From: Echinococcus granulosus | Taxonomy: Eukaryota > Platyhelminthes > Cestoda > Cyclophyllidea > Taeniidae | DNA: 64,000 bases | NCBI RefSeq assembly: GCF_000524195.1 | Contig: NW_020170424.1 | Location: 348,644-412,643 of the forward strand | Direction: 5' to 3' | Shown here: positions 10,001 to 21,700 of the stretch, piece by piece | Numbering within the stretch: position 1 is the first letter of the stretch | Layout: each line of letters starts with the position of its first letter | The notes under the pieces: model-generated | The model's input: the letters and a program-made list of their open reading frames with translations, nothing else | Databases searched by the model: none | What the model was told of the DNA's origin: nothing | Translations under genes and position numbers: made by a program

Positions 10001-12293
10001 CAAACAATACGAACACTTTGGAAGAATTTTCAGTAGGAAATGCGGTGAGATATTGGCAAATAATTTGCATCGCTAAGTGGAAATCTGAGAGAAGACTACC
10101 CAAAAACAGTACCAATAAGATTCAAAACATCCGCAGCCAATGAAGTTGCTCAACCAATTAGTCCTGCCTTTTGTCACTGTCCCAAAAGACGAGACGATTT
10201 TTTCAGTAATTAAATACTCAATTTTTTATTTTTTTAAGCTCTTCTTCCCTAAACACTTCATTGCATAAATGCTAGGATTATTTGAGATACATTGTATCAG
10301 GAGAAGCCCCATCTTCGTCAATCATATCGCTATCCTTAGCGAAAAAATAAATTATGCTTGATAGTAGCCGCAAAAAAACGATGAAATATGCGAAATTCTA
10401 ACCTCCCTCGGATAATAATGACACCATCTTAGAAGGTGAAAGCCAGCATTAGTAGATCCATGTTATGCCCGATGATTCAGTTCACTATAAGTAGAACAGT
10501 TCCTTCGTGTATGCCTTTTTTTCTTGCATGACAGCAGTAAATGGCCACTTTTGAGGGGAGAACACTCGAGTGATGTAACAATTGTGTGAAATCAGTAAAC
10601 GAACCAAGTCATGAACATATTTGAAAAATATCACACCCTGAATCATTGCCCGACCGTTAGAATGAAACACGGCAAGTATCAAATTGCTAAAGAAGTAAAA
10701 TAGAATCTTCGTGGTAGATGTCTTTTTAAAGCTAAATAAGTGAAATTCTTGCCTATATTATGGAACGTAAACTTTTAATATCAACAATGAAAAGGTTTTC
10801 ATTAGGTCGATTTAAATGAATGCTCGCAAACGTACTTGAAGGTTGGTCCCAGCCTTCAAGGGATGAATGGGAGGATGCGCCTGGTCCGATTTTCTTCCAT
10901 TCCTTGGCTTTAATCCGACAGCCAGTAATTTGTGCGCAAAATCTAAAGGTAACCGGAAGGTATAAAAACTCAAAGTAGAAGAAATGGCCAAAAAGCATAA
11001 AAACACTCTACGTACCTGACCACCGACTGTCCTGTATTTGGGCCTCCACCAGCGGTTTTAGATCCAACTCCTTTGGAAATGAATTCGTTTCCGTTCGAGG
11101 ATAGGAAACATACCCTTTGGTGTACAATGACTCTGCCAATTGCATGGTTTCCTTAGCGCCAATCCGCAGTTTACGTGAAGCCAGCTTCTCCATCTCTACC
11201 GTGTCCATTGGCAGAGGTCTCCACTTCGATTTTGGTTTTCGTTCTACATGAATAATTTTCCCGATGGGGTTCTAGACAAAGCATGTGAAGTCTCCAAGGT
11301 GGCCTACCTCTAACAAGTGCTCGTGATAAGCGGCACAGCAGGCTTGGTCAAAAAGACGGCCTCTCTTCCACTGGAAAGTAGCTCGAGAGTCTCCTCCCTC
11401 TCTCATTACCTCAGCAGTAATCTTCCAGAAGGGCTCTGGGATAAAACTTTCCACCTCGCGAAAGCGTTCAACCACAAAACCGAGGGTTGGAAATTGACAG
11501 GATCCATAGGAGATGAGTTGATCGGCAAGAGCTCGAGGGAAGACACGTTTCAGACGAAGGGTTTGAAAGCGAGTGAAAGCAGCACCAATGCGAAGGTCGA
11601 GTTCTTGACGTGCGTCGACTGCTTGACTCACGTGTTCATCGAGGGTGGTCAAATTGTTGATGGCACGGGTGATGGCAACTGGTGTGATTTCGGAGAAGCG
11701 AGCTCGAGAAACTGGATAGAGGATTTGACACGTTGGCAGACTTCGACAACTTCCATGCCGATGTTTTCACCTTCGCGATCGCAATCCGTCCAGATTATGA
11801 GATGGGAACAGTTTTTGATTTCGCGTTCTAGGGTTCGCTGAATGGCAAGACCACAGTAATCAGCACGACAAACATACCCTGATTGGTTCGTACTCCGCTG
11901 TGCATTTCTTTTCGATGGGGGCATCAAAGAGGGCCAAGGGGTTGCAAGATTCCCTGAAAATAAGATAAGCTTTCAAACCGAGGTACCAAGAGCGAAAGCA
12001 CTGTGAAAACTCATAGTTGAGAAGGTGACCAGAAACTGAAGTCATCACGAAGGAACAGCTTGCGCCGTTGAGCGTCATTGGAAATTCATAGATTTTATTA
12101 AACTTGGAAAAACCTTCTCGCTAACGAATAAATATTCCTTTTAATTGATTAGAAAACATACTCGAGTCGTACGACCCCGACCAAGAATCGCAGCAATATT
12201 CTTCGCTGCTTCGTTCTTTTCGGCTACATTGAGGACACGCATGGACGCAAAGGGACGTTGGAAAAGCTTAAATATGCGGCGAAGATACACCAT
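3927..12293 (-). CDS. TOP3A: DNA topoisomerase III alpha, 19 exons, one frame break
   Basis: Type IA topoisomerase that cuts one DNA strand through a tyrosyl link; in animals it works with BLM helicase and RMI1 to dissolve double Holliday junctions, and also in mitochondria. Exons, 5' to 3' on the minus strand: 12293-12162, 12120-11987, 11953-11878, 11837-11308, 11271-11016, 10942-10836, 9872-9597, 9183-8991, 7771-7702, 7628-7600, 7555-7436, 7393-7243, 7168-6923, 6516-6336, 5862-5676, 5597-5522, 5444-5355, 5097-4865, 4045-3927. All junctions are GT-AG and in phase; the sum is 3206 nt, one short of 1069 codons because of the break near 11706. Visible in order: Toprim motif DCDRE (132-136), active site GYVSYPRTETN with Tyr348, HPPIHP (399-404), C4 ribbon (Cys662, 665, 699, 705), GRF fingers starting at Cys878 and Cys944, and CCHC knuckle (1049-1062). 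The start ATG follows an in-frame stop. The human protein is about 1000 residues, so this one is slightly longer. Confidence 0.97.
4090..4800. repeat. TOP3A: Degenerate CATC/CCAT tract filling the last TOP3A intron
   Basis: The intron 4046-4864 is almost wholly made of imperfect CATC, ACCC and ATTC words on the plus strand, for example CATCCATCCAACC near 4731. It explains the unusual length of this intron compared with its neighbours. Confidence 0.7.
4821..5097 (-). CDS. TOP3A: TOP3A exon 18 (end of GRF finger 2) and its read-through form
   Basis: The spliced exon is 5097-4865. It completes the second GRF zinc finger with FLVCPNSAPGGGSGCHFFQW and then a Ser/Pro/Gly-rich linker. The donor GTGAGC at 4864 leads to the CCHC exon at 4045. 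If this donor is not used, the frame stays open for 14 more codons (ending LMLIKHH) to a TGA at 4821-4823. A transcript retaining or ending in this intron would lack the CCHC knuckle. The spliced form is preferred because it restores the family's usual C-terminus in phase. Confidence 0.85.
9385..9500. repeat. Short degenerate CATC tract
   Basis: Same kind of pyrimidine-rich CATC/CACC words on the plus strand, inside TOP3A intron 9184-9596. Confidence 0.55.
11016..11271 (-). CDS. TOP3A: TOP3A exon 5 with the catalytic tyrosine
   Basis: Encodes the strand-cutting centre. The motif LYTKGYVSYPRTETNSF contains Tyr348, equivalent to the family nucleophile that forms the 5'-phosphotyrosine link, with the conserved Arg350 beside it. 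It is flanked by introns of 36 nt (11272-11307) and 73 nt (10943-11015). The start NPIGKII follows a Glu codon at the end of exon 4, as in other family members. Confidence 0.96.
11308..11837 (-). pseudogene. TOP3A: TOP3A exon 4 (Toprim) carrying a one-base frame break
   Basis: This exon holds the Toprim metal-binding motif in LIIWTDCDREGENIG and the conserved stretch RARFSEITP and VDARQELDLRIGAAFTRFQT. The part before about 11709 reads in one frame and ends VKSSIQFL. The rest continues in the next frame from RARFSEITP, with no splice site between. The two frames share base 11706, so exactly one base is missing relative to an open gene. The downstream exons are all in phase with each other, so the locus otherwise looks intact; a sequencing or assembly indel or a recent mutation is likelier than an old pseudogene. 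Ribosomal frameshifting is not supported by any obvious slippery heptamer. Confidence 0.9.
12162..12293 (-). CDS. TOP3A: TOP3A exon 1 with possible mitochondrial presequence
   Basis: First coding exon, 44 codons. The first Met (12293) begins a 17-residue stretch, MVYLRRIFKLFQRPFAS, rich in Arg/Lys and hydrophobic residues with no acidic residue, as in mitochondrial targeting peptides. A second in-frame Met at codon 18 (12242) begins MRVLNVAEKNEAAKNIAAIL, where the conserved topoisomerase III core starts. In vertebrate TOP3A, initiation at two Met codons gives mitochondrial and nuclear forms; the same arrangement is inferred here, not shown. A TGA lies in frame just upstream of the first ATG. 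Confidence 0.85.
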
Positions 12294-15200
12294 GAGCCAT
12301 CAGGCAATCCCGGGAATTGTGAACAAACAGGCTAAACAAACGGCTCCAAAACGCGCCCTTTGTCGTTCCGTCTAACCTTGAATTGCTTTCATCAGTTAAA
12401 CATTTTTTAAACAGCTTTGCACAAAACACAAACAAAAGATTAACTGCGCTAAAATAAACTTGCTCTGTTTTTATTTAAATCGTATGGTGGAAATTGATTT
12501 TATCTAAGCACTAGCATTTGCGCTAGCAAGCATTTACATATTAAAAGCGCCCACAGTCATAAATAAAATCAAACGTTCCTAAATTAGCATGACTTGTTGT
12601 TTACAACTTTACTGCTTTAAATTAAACTACAGTAGGACTATCCCGATTGAATTTGATTCCATTTCAACAGATACTTCTTCAGCAACTAGTTGAACATTTT
12701 CGAAATGCCTGACTAAATCTTCCTGACTTGCTATTGCCAAATGTTATAGTAGAAACAATTCTAATAATTTAAGCTGAAAAGTTATTTTGGCAGCCTCTCC
12801 CGGCAAGCAATAAAGTGGGACTGATGTGTTTAGCAATATCTGTGGCACACACCTCTTCTATCTCCTCTTTCCTGGCCTTCACACCCCTAGAACACTGTGG
12901 ATGACTGAGTTTGGACATATTTATTGTGTAGCTACAACAAGGATAGATACAAGTTTAGAGGGACATGGGAACAGGACTCTTCTCCGGCTCGAGAGATGTT
13001 AACCGCCCCTCATTTGTGAGGTTGGGTTCAACTACCCGCATCCTCTCCGAGTGGAAAACTTAAATAGCACACGTATTACATATCACTGTTATAACGCAAT
13101 CGTAATTTGAGTATCACGACCCATTTCCCATGGAACCATCTGGAAACAGCTTTTCTTTCCTCGTAACTTAGCTTGCCAGTTAAGGTTAAGGCAATCTAAT
13201 GCTTAGGAGCCTTTTATTTTTGTTGGTGTGTTGAGTGAGCTTGAACGGAACAAATGCCTGCTAATAATAAAGTAGTTTTATGAATCGCTAAACATGTGCA
13301 ACTGGTAAAATCATTCCGCTTCTTGAATTAATTATGGGGTATTTCCAAACGCCTCCTGACGCACCTAAATTGAAGAAGGGTAATTTAAGCACTAGAGTTA
13401 TTCTCAAATCGCATTAGTTTCTCGGAATTGAAACCGCATATGAGGCTGTTAGTGGATGACAAGTCATTGTCAAATTCAAGGGCATATCAAAACAGTGTTC
13501 CATCCTCCACTACAAATACTCGGAATCCAATTAGCAGAAATCGGTGAGCTGTCAAAAGCGCAAAGCATTTGTTAAGGCTACGGCGACTGCCTACTGCCAT
13601 CACCCCCAGATACTACCCAATTTTCGTCAGCTAGATTGCGCACCCTAGAAAGTGAACATGAAATTCTTTACTATTTTTGTAATCCTTATCTGAATTTCCA
13701 ATCCTAAAGGCGGTTTGATAAAGAGTGTCATATTTTATTTCAAATTGGAACGAGATATTGCCTTTATAAGAGTACTGAGCCACTATTCTAAATATCAGCA
13801 AGGATACTAAACAAAAACAGGATTCGCATTTCTCGATAGTACTCAATTCACGGCCTCTTTGAAGCCGTAATGGGTCATTTCAGAAGAGCAGAAGGCTGGA
13901 CGGCTAATAGGGTTGACCGACAAGGTGGATCGCAATCTGTGGCGACTGAAGTGACCAGGTAGTCAACCTACACACCAAATCACTGGCAGATATACCAACA
14001 ACAAACGCCGCTAGAAGGAACTAAGCCAACTGCAAAAAATTGCGGCGTTTCGATATGAGCCTTGAATTTTTCAAATGTTTTTACACGCAAAAGTAAAGAA
14101 AACAGTAAACATGTTAGAAGGAAATTCAACACCACCATTTCGACCTTTGTACTTACCCTGCATACCTTTATTTCCTCAAGCATTTTTACCAAGGAAAGTT
14201 TTGACTAACTTAGGTGGTAGCTAGTCTAGCGTCCAATACACACCTCTGAAGCAGTTTTTTGGTTAACCATTTTGCCGAGGATTTTGCATCACTACTTCAA
14301 ACGTTTATCGTGCAATACAAACAGTAAGTTGAGGTAGGATTGGTGAACGGTGATGTTTCGCCCCCGTAATTACACCCTCCTCAGTCACATCGCAACCTTT
14401 CATACCAACTTCAAGGTGATGAGCCCAATGGCTTGACGTAGGCCGACTATCCCAACGGGATCACCTGTCTCCCAAGGCGGAATGCAGAATCGGATCATGG
14501 TGCAACGCAAGACAAAATTAAGCACCCATGATCTTTTCAACCACGACAAATGGTAATTGGTAATTGCTGAAAGTTGAGAGAAGCTTTGACAAGGTGACTG
14601 TGATTCTAGCGCTCGGTGACAAGTTAAGTTCTAATCAGGAGGCCTTGTGAAGCAGGACTGTTAAAACTAACGGTGGATTTTTAACTTTGCCTTAGTCAGT
14701 GGGTGGTAGTAGGTTGGAAAAAATCCAAAGCACTGACCTTGGAGAATAATAAACTTACCATTTATGGCTGTAGAAGCAGCGGAGAGTTAAACACGCCAGC
14801 CACGCATTGTAAAAGCAAAATTCGTTAGTTCAAGTTTAAAAACTGCTTGTGTTAAAGAAGCATAAACAAATTCACCTGGAAATTTATGGTCGGTGTCTAC
14901 CCACCTATTCTGCTTCAGCAAGCCCAAATGGGCATGGGTAAGGTAACCACCATTTTCTCCAACAAAAACCATTACGGCTTCCCACTGCCAGGAAAGTAAG
15001 TTAAGGTTTGACATTTCTTAACATGATGCCAATTGATAGTCCATTTTCTTAGAAAAACAGATTAGTAACAAAAAACTAATTATTTGCCAGAAAAAAATTC
15101 CTTAACTCATGGTCGGCATTTGCCTACTTAACTCATTTCAGCGAACGCAAATTGGCATGTTAAGTTGCCAAGTCAAGCCAACTCTTCCCTATCAAAAATT

Positions 15201-17525
15201 ATTAGTTTTTAACTGTTAGCGAAGAAAATTTAGACTCGATGTTTTAATACTTATCAATCTCTAACTGACAACCGGCCCTCGATGCTATGCCCAGCACCGT
15301 TGCCCCTGCGAGCCTCATAGGGCTGCGTGCCCTCTCGACGGCACAGTCCTCCAACCATGCGCATAGCCTCTCAACCCTTCAATAGGCCGACAGCGAATTG
15401 CTTTCCATACTGATACGGCTTGCTATAACTTGGGGATCCGCTATGGTGACGGCGTCAGTTGAGCTATAAGAGCACCCTTTACGACTGTCTGATTACCTCC
15501 AATTCTGTCTCCTCTCACCACCTAACGCGGTCCACTTTCCCCATTGGTCGGTGGTTACTCATGGTGAAGGTGGTCGGGCGCTTCTGCTCCGAATTTACAA
15601 GTGAAACTGCTAAAAAAAGCAAAGGTCTGGGCTTTGGAAGAAGAAATATCGTCATGAATAGGGTTTTCCGATGAGTGAACAAGTCAAAAAAGGAAACAGG
15701 TGTATTCAGGAGAGCTTCCGAGATTTCAAACACTCATTCAAACCGCCGAAAGCGAACAAACCAACTAGCTGGTAATTGTGCCCTAGTGAAACACCAAAAA
15801 TACAGGAAAAACCTAAGCAAGAGCATTTGATCTGTCAAATCGAACTCGGGAGATTTGTGTCTTTCTCTTCCTCACCTACTCCTTCCTTTGTACAGCGCTA
15901 TTAAGCTTGAAGTTGATGGAATTCAAAGGCGATTAGTCGCTTGATAAATGAGTAAGAAGGTACCTTCTATGAGGCAAATAAAGGAGGTTTTTTGGTCAAA
16001 ACAGTAGGCTACTTAAAGTAACCTATTCTTTGCAACAATTGCGATGCGGGCCACTCAGGGTTTCACCATCATACCTCCACCGGGCGGCGCGGTCCTTGGA
16101 CCATGCCAGAAGACCTCAAGCCCTTCTCTAGGTCGACAACACGTATTCTACCCGAGTATTATGCCTCCTTTCACCTTCGGGGAAGTCTCGTGGTGCTATG
16201 CACTTACCATTAAAAGCTCCCCTAGAGAGACACCACCCCACCGATAATTCCACTTCCATTGCAATATTTTGCGCCTACAAACAAAGAGGGAAGCAGATCC
16301 AGCCACCGTCGTTTCTTCCTCACTATTATTCTATTCTACTTCGTAGGTGATGGTCTACTTCCAGAGGAATGTTACCGATCGCTCAGAGAAATAGCTTCAG
16401 GCTAATGCGTGGAGGATGAGAATGAAGTAGTGTGGCAGGAACTCTTTTTCTCTCAGATAAGTTTTGGAAGTAATAATAGGACCTTCCTCCTACCCGGATA
16501 TTTCTGCAGAGAAAGGAAATGCTCTCCACACCGCGTTGTATCGAGTAGATAGATCGCAGGCACAAGTGGTGAACAACGTTGTCTGTAGTCCACCAGCACA
16601 CAAAAGGCGCACAGTATTCCGAGCATAAATTGCGGCGTAAGCATTACAAACCTTACAAGCATCTTCTCCAGCTTCGAAGCCGAGGCGACGGTCTTGAATC
16701 ACATCCATTAACCTCACCCCCTACTTTATGAGGAGTCAAACAGGACAAGAGTAGAGGGTGCAAATAAAGGCGGTATTCTACCGACAGACCGACACAAACC
16801 TACCCTTCATAATGCAGTTAACGAAACAATCAAGTAGTACATGTTTCAACAAGTCAATGTAGAAAAATTTGTTGATTACCTGATAACGTACAAAGGTGCT
16901 GCCTCATCCTCGTGTTGATAGTGGAAGCCTGCCTGCGTGAACTTGACACCGCAAGATCCCCAAATTCTGATCTCTCCCAATTCAGCAGATCATTTAAGAC
17001 TCCAGTTGCAGATCGTGTGGTAACCCTTCCCAAAACTTCATTCTACCTAAGCATTTGAGGGGCGCAATGGACAGAAGCAATCAGGTGGGATCCTTTAAAT
17101 TCCAAAAGAGATTAAATGGTCAAGAAAATATGCAGTTTTAAAACACCAAATTTGTCGCGTTGATCTGCAGAATGACATGGGCAAGGCAACCTTTCACTAG
17201 GGGATAAAAACACCCACGCTAGAGTAATAAAAGCAACAGTATACAGTTAATAAAACATTGTATAATGAAAAAAAAATAATCACATTCGGGCGCGAATTCG
17301 TGTTGCAAAATGGGGGGAAGAAGGCAGAAGGGAGAGGGAGCTAGGAAGGTTAGGAAATCTGATAAACTAGCACGCAAATGAGCAAGAGGGGGGTAGGTCA
17401 GCCATGTCGATTTAGGTCATCACTATTACTACTACCAACATCAACGCAGTCCTCGTTTCCCCCATTCTCACGGTATGTACAAAAAAAAAGTTTTCCAGCA
17501 ATCTCTTCACTCTCTATACAAGTGA
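12294..17525. other. Gap between TOP3A and the RhoGAP gene
   Basis: Holds the 3' untranslated part of the RhoGAP gene and the TOP3A promoter region, neither of which has a clear signal. Segments at 14340-14540, 15270-15560 and 16040-16240 are visibly richer in G and C than their surroundings and could be old repeat copies. Minus-strand 16490-16717 is open in several frames (one reads LGFEAGEDACKVCNAYAA) but no gene can be supported. Confidence 0.55.
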
Positions 17526-18741
17526 TCAGTTCGGTCCCAGGGTTGTCGAGGTGCTGGAGCCTGTGGAAGCGTGCGAGCTCCCCCGACTCAAATGTGTGCT
17601 TCCGCTACTGGTCGAATTCAGCTGATCGGGACTCACGAGACTTCCACGGAGCATCCAGTTCTTCAATCCAGTCTCGTTCATCACCTTCTTTTGCTCATAG
17701 ATAGAACTGATCCGTCGACAGATGCCTGCTGGAACTTCGGGAGCTGCAGAAGTCTTCTGAAAGCCTGGAAACATCAGACACGACTTATCTTCAAGGTATA
17801 TTGCCGTTGGACGTGGTCGAACGCCCGTCGGTTTGGACCTATCGATGGTGACATTCTCTGTAAAACGTCGAGCAAGAGGAGCCAAATCATTTGAAGCATT
17901 TGGATCAACTGAGTCATTTTTACCCCCCACTTCTGTGTAAAGTCCACACGTCCAACGTGTCTCACATCGATGATTCCTAGAGCTCATGCGTCGTGCGGCT
18001 ACCGTGTTCCAGAAGAAGCACATTCCTCCTGGCTCCGTCCCGTACTCCAGGAACTGTGGCGAATCCAAATTCTGTGACTTCCTTCGAACCGTCATCTGCT
18101 TGTTCATCGGATGAACATCCACATCGCTGGTAGAACGCTTTAGGGTAGTGGTAGTTTCAACTTCCTTCAACTTTAATTTCGGTTGGTCAATAGCTACATC
18201 ATTTGGAATAAGATTTAGACCTTCATAATCCTCACAAATATCTCCAATCATCAAGGGGCGAAGACTCTGGTCGCTGCCATTGACGGTGCATGAGCGAACA
18301 GGGCTGCGAGAGGGGTTTCGGCGACGTGAGAAGCTGCGTCTACGGTCAACGACAGTAGTGCCAGAGGAGAGCGTGTCCTTCGACACAACACCCATCTTTC
18401 TGCGTTGCTCATTCTGTGTGTGAGGAATCTGTTCGAGCAGACCAAAGGTGCGCGCCGGCAAAGGTGGAGGGCTGTAGGTGGCCAGAGCAAAAGTGGTACA
18501 GGCAGCGGGGGAGACAGGGCTAGGAGCGAAAGAATTGCTGGAGGTGCTCTTGTGTCGGTAGCGCGGGGGGATGGGGGGTGGTAGGTCAGCGCTTTCTTGG
18601 CTGTTGGAGAATTTGGAGTCCTTCTTAAGGGTTCGGAAGTAACGTTTGAGACCGTAGGTCATTTCAGAAGGCTCTTCTGCACTCGAGGAGCGAACTATCC
18701 AGGAATTACGTTTGTCCTTAGCCTGTAGCGGTTCCACTGAT
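17526..18741 (-). CDS. RhoGAP gene last exon, low-complexity tail
   Basis: 405 codons ending with TGA at 17526-17528, after acceptor TTTCAG at 18742. The product is rich in Ser, Pro, Arg and Thr, with polyproline motifs (DLPPPIPPRYR, YSPPPLPAR) that could bind SH3 domains and an Arg/Ser run near RRRSFSRRRNPSRSP. It ends in a Ser/Thr/Gly repeat-like stretch. There is no recognised domain. It has no internal introns that keep the frame; a 33-nt candidate near 17955 was rejected. Confidence 0.85.
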
Positions 18742-21700
18742 CTGAAACGGTGGAAATGTGGGTAGGCGTAAGGAAATTTACCCACTCGTGTAAGTGGATA
18801 CGTGATTCCGTAGATTCAGGCACGTGAGTATCAGGGCTAACTTCGAGAGACTTCCTTTGTGTCACCAAAATCCCTTTCCATTGGAAGGACGATTACACCT
18901 GAACTTTTTGCAAACTGGTACTCCAAAACCTCATTACTTCTTAAGATACTAAAGGAGTATGAAATATGGCAGCAAATCGACACAAAAGGGAGCAAATTAG
19001 GGTCCCGTATGAGTGTAGTTCTATCGTCTGGGGTATTTTCAGTTTCTTCTTTTGCTACTATTCATTGTTCACGTTGTATCACAGGTAGATGTGGATTCTA
19101 TTAGTCTGTCTGTTGAAAATGTCCATGGATTCAATCCTGCACGCCAGATACATTACTGCCTCGTTATTTTTCGTGTGGCAAGAGGGAGGCAGAAAATATT
19201 GTTTACGTATGACATCAAGCAATATTTCAACGTTACGGAGAACAGTTTTCTCACATTTTTCAAATTTCCCATGACTGAGTCATTCGATGAAACATTAAAG
19301 CAAACTTTCAAAATTCTTTCAATGCTTTTAAGTAACGCATCGGATTAACGCCTGCGGTGGAGGAGTTCAAAGAGTGAAGCAAGATTGCTGCCAAAAATTA
19401 GAAGTGTGGATTTCGAGAACAGAAAAACAATCAGTAATAATAAATTCAGATGGTGAAAATGGTGCCCTAAAATATTCTTCACCCCCTTGAACGTAATGAT
19501 AAGTCACTTTTCAATTGAGGGAATAGTTTAACATGGTTAAAGCCAGTACATGTTCCCCGCCAGTAGGATTAAAGAGCTAGACCACCTCGAAGTGCCTTTC
19601 AACACGCAACACTTTCCAGCACATCCAAATGGAAAGGTGATCAGAGAGAGCTATGAAGGTGAACTGTCAACTGCATGACATAACGAGGTGTAGCACTTGC
19701 CAACATGAGAAAGCAACACTTAGTAATATGGAATTTAGGGGAGCCAGGATGACAAGCTAAAATACGACCTGTCTACTAGGAGATAGTGTATCGTGGCAGC
19801 TAAACCACCCCTGTCGTAATGAATGAGGGCTCATGAACATTTTTTGATAGATAAAGTGCGTACGTACCGCCCCCTCATGTGATTGGCTGTCCAGTAATCA
19901 ACAGACTCCTCGAAGAGCTATGACGAACTTCAACAGTTTAAAACACCTCTGAATGGTGAAATGGGAAAAAGAAATTCGCATTATACGAGGAAAATCAGTT
20001 AGGCGAATTCATACGCAAATAAGCAAACTTAGGAGCGATATTTTCACGCAAAAAAAGAGACTCCTTATCCCATTGAAACCCTGGCAGCTTTCTAGATCAC
20101 CTAGTGGCTGACACTTATCAATGTCATTGACCCGCATTGGCACTAAGTACTTGTACGAACTCCGAGAGAGGGGGAGTGAGAGGGAGGAGACACTTCTACA
20201 CCTAACGACCCCAAGAAACGATAAAGAATAGGAGTTAGCTGGACAAAGGGAAAAGCCCAAATACTGTCTTCGAAGGGTTAAACATGACTATTGGAAACAT
20301 CTCAGGTGGTTTAAGACATGCGGTTCAGTAAAAATGGGCGTGAATGCGTCACAAGGAAAGCCCCTTTCAAATCTTTGTACCCTGTGCGTACCACTTACTG
20401 CTATAGCTCGACTCTCAAGAGTAGCAGGAGGTAAAAAGAGGGCAAAGCCGCAGCAGCATCAAGCACGAAGCCCAGTGGGTTTTTTATCTCTAATTCTCAC
20501 AAACCCTGTGCCCTCTCTTGTGTGTGTGAGAAAAAAATGGTTGTCAAAGTACAGGGTGGTGGCTTTGAACGCGGAGGAGAGGATGAAGATGTGCGATTAG
20601 GCTATGTTGGTAACGCAACACCTCGATTGTCTTACCCAAGGCCGACGGAACACACATGACGTGTTCTTCATCCCCTTCCCCTAACTAATTACACCAACTC
20701 GTGTCACAAATAGATGGGTTGAACTTAAACCGCTAAAAAAGGTGAAAGATGGTTTTGGTTTGCTGATGATTGCATCTGTTTAAGCTTTTGAGTGGTAGCA
20801 GCAGCAGCAGTTGGACTGACCAGTTGGGTAGTGGAAGCTTTGGTGTTATATTAGAGGGTTAAAACGCTTAACGACCAGGTTTCTCCTCCGACTCCAGCAG
20901 CAAATGTGGTAGCTTACTGCCTGGGAGTGTACTATGTGCTACAAGAAAGTGACAGTCAGTTGAGTGATGCCTGAAATCCAGCCAATGTGGAGGGAGGAAT
21001 GATCAAACTAATTGGCCGAACTTACGACCGCACATCACCAATCTGACATCAACTAATCGCTTCGAACACCTACCAGATGGTTTAGCATACTAAGCTACCA
21101 GTTGAGGAAACTGGACGTACTGATAAAAGCAGTGCATCATTAACAAAAGAGGTAGACATATGTAATTTCTCTAGGAAAAGAGTTGTGAAAACATCAAGGT
21201 AACAACTGGTCAAGAATGACAGGAAGTTGCTTTCGAACATAATTTGAAATAGCTGTCATACATTTTATTATTGAACAAAGAGGCAGTATTCATAGTAAAA
21301 GATGGAGAGGGGATGGGATTTTTGGTTACATTTAACTTTTAAATACCATCAACAAAGCTGACTGGTATGAAAGGGAGAAATTGCTGAGGTGGTGATAAAA
21401 TCTGCCTCTTTTCAGCAGTTGAAAGTACGCACCTATTTTAACAACGCAACACGAGACGAATGTATTTTGTGCCATCACTGGCGAGAGACAATGTCACATG
21501 GTGAGGCGTATCAAGTGATTTTGCTAAAATTTATTCGAAAATGCTTTCCGAACTGCCCCCGCTATAAGATATTATTGCATAGCGTCAGGGTCTTGACGAT
21601 AGTTCTGTCAGACCATCCCAATTTCGTCGCTTGAGGCATCTCGACGATGGAAAGCTGTCTAGTTAAACCAGAGCTACCATAAGGTAGATGCTAAACAGGA

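Noticed and set aside
11317..11841. 174-codon plus-strand ORF
   Set aside because: It is the antisense shadow of TOP3A exon 4, whose sense reading is strongly conserved.
17931..17963. 33-nt GT-AG candidate intron inside the RhoGAP last exon
   Set aside because: Its removal would create an in-frame TAA at the join, while the unspliced frame runs on for about 140 protein-like codons.
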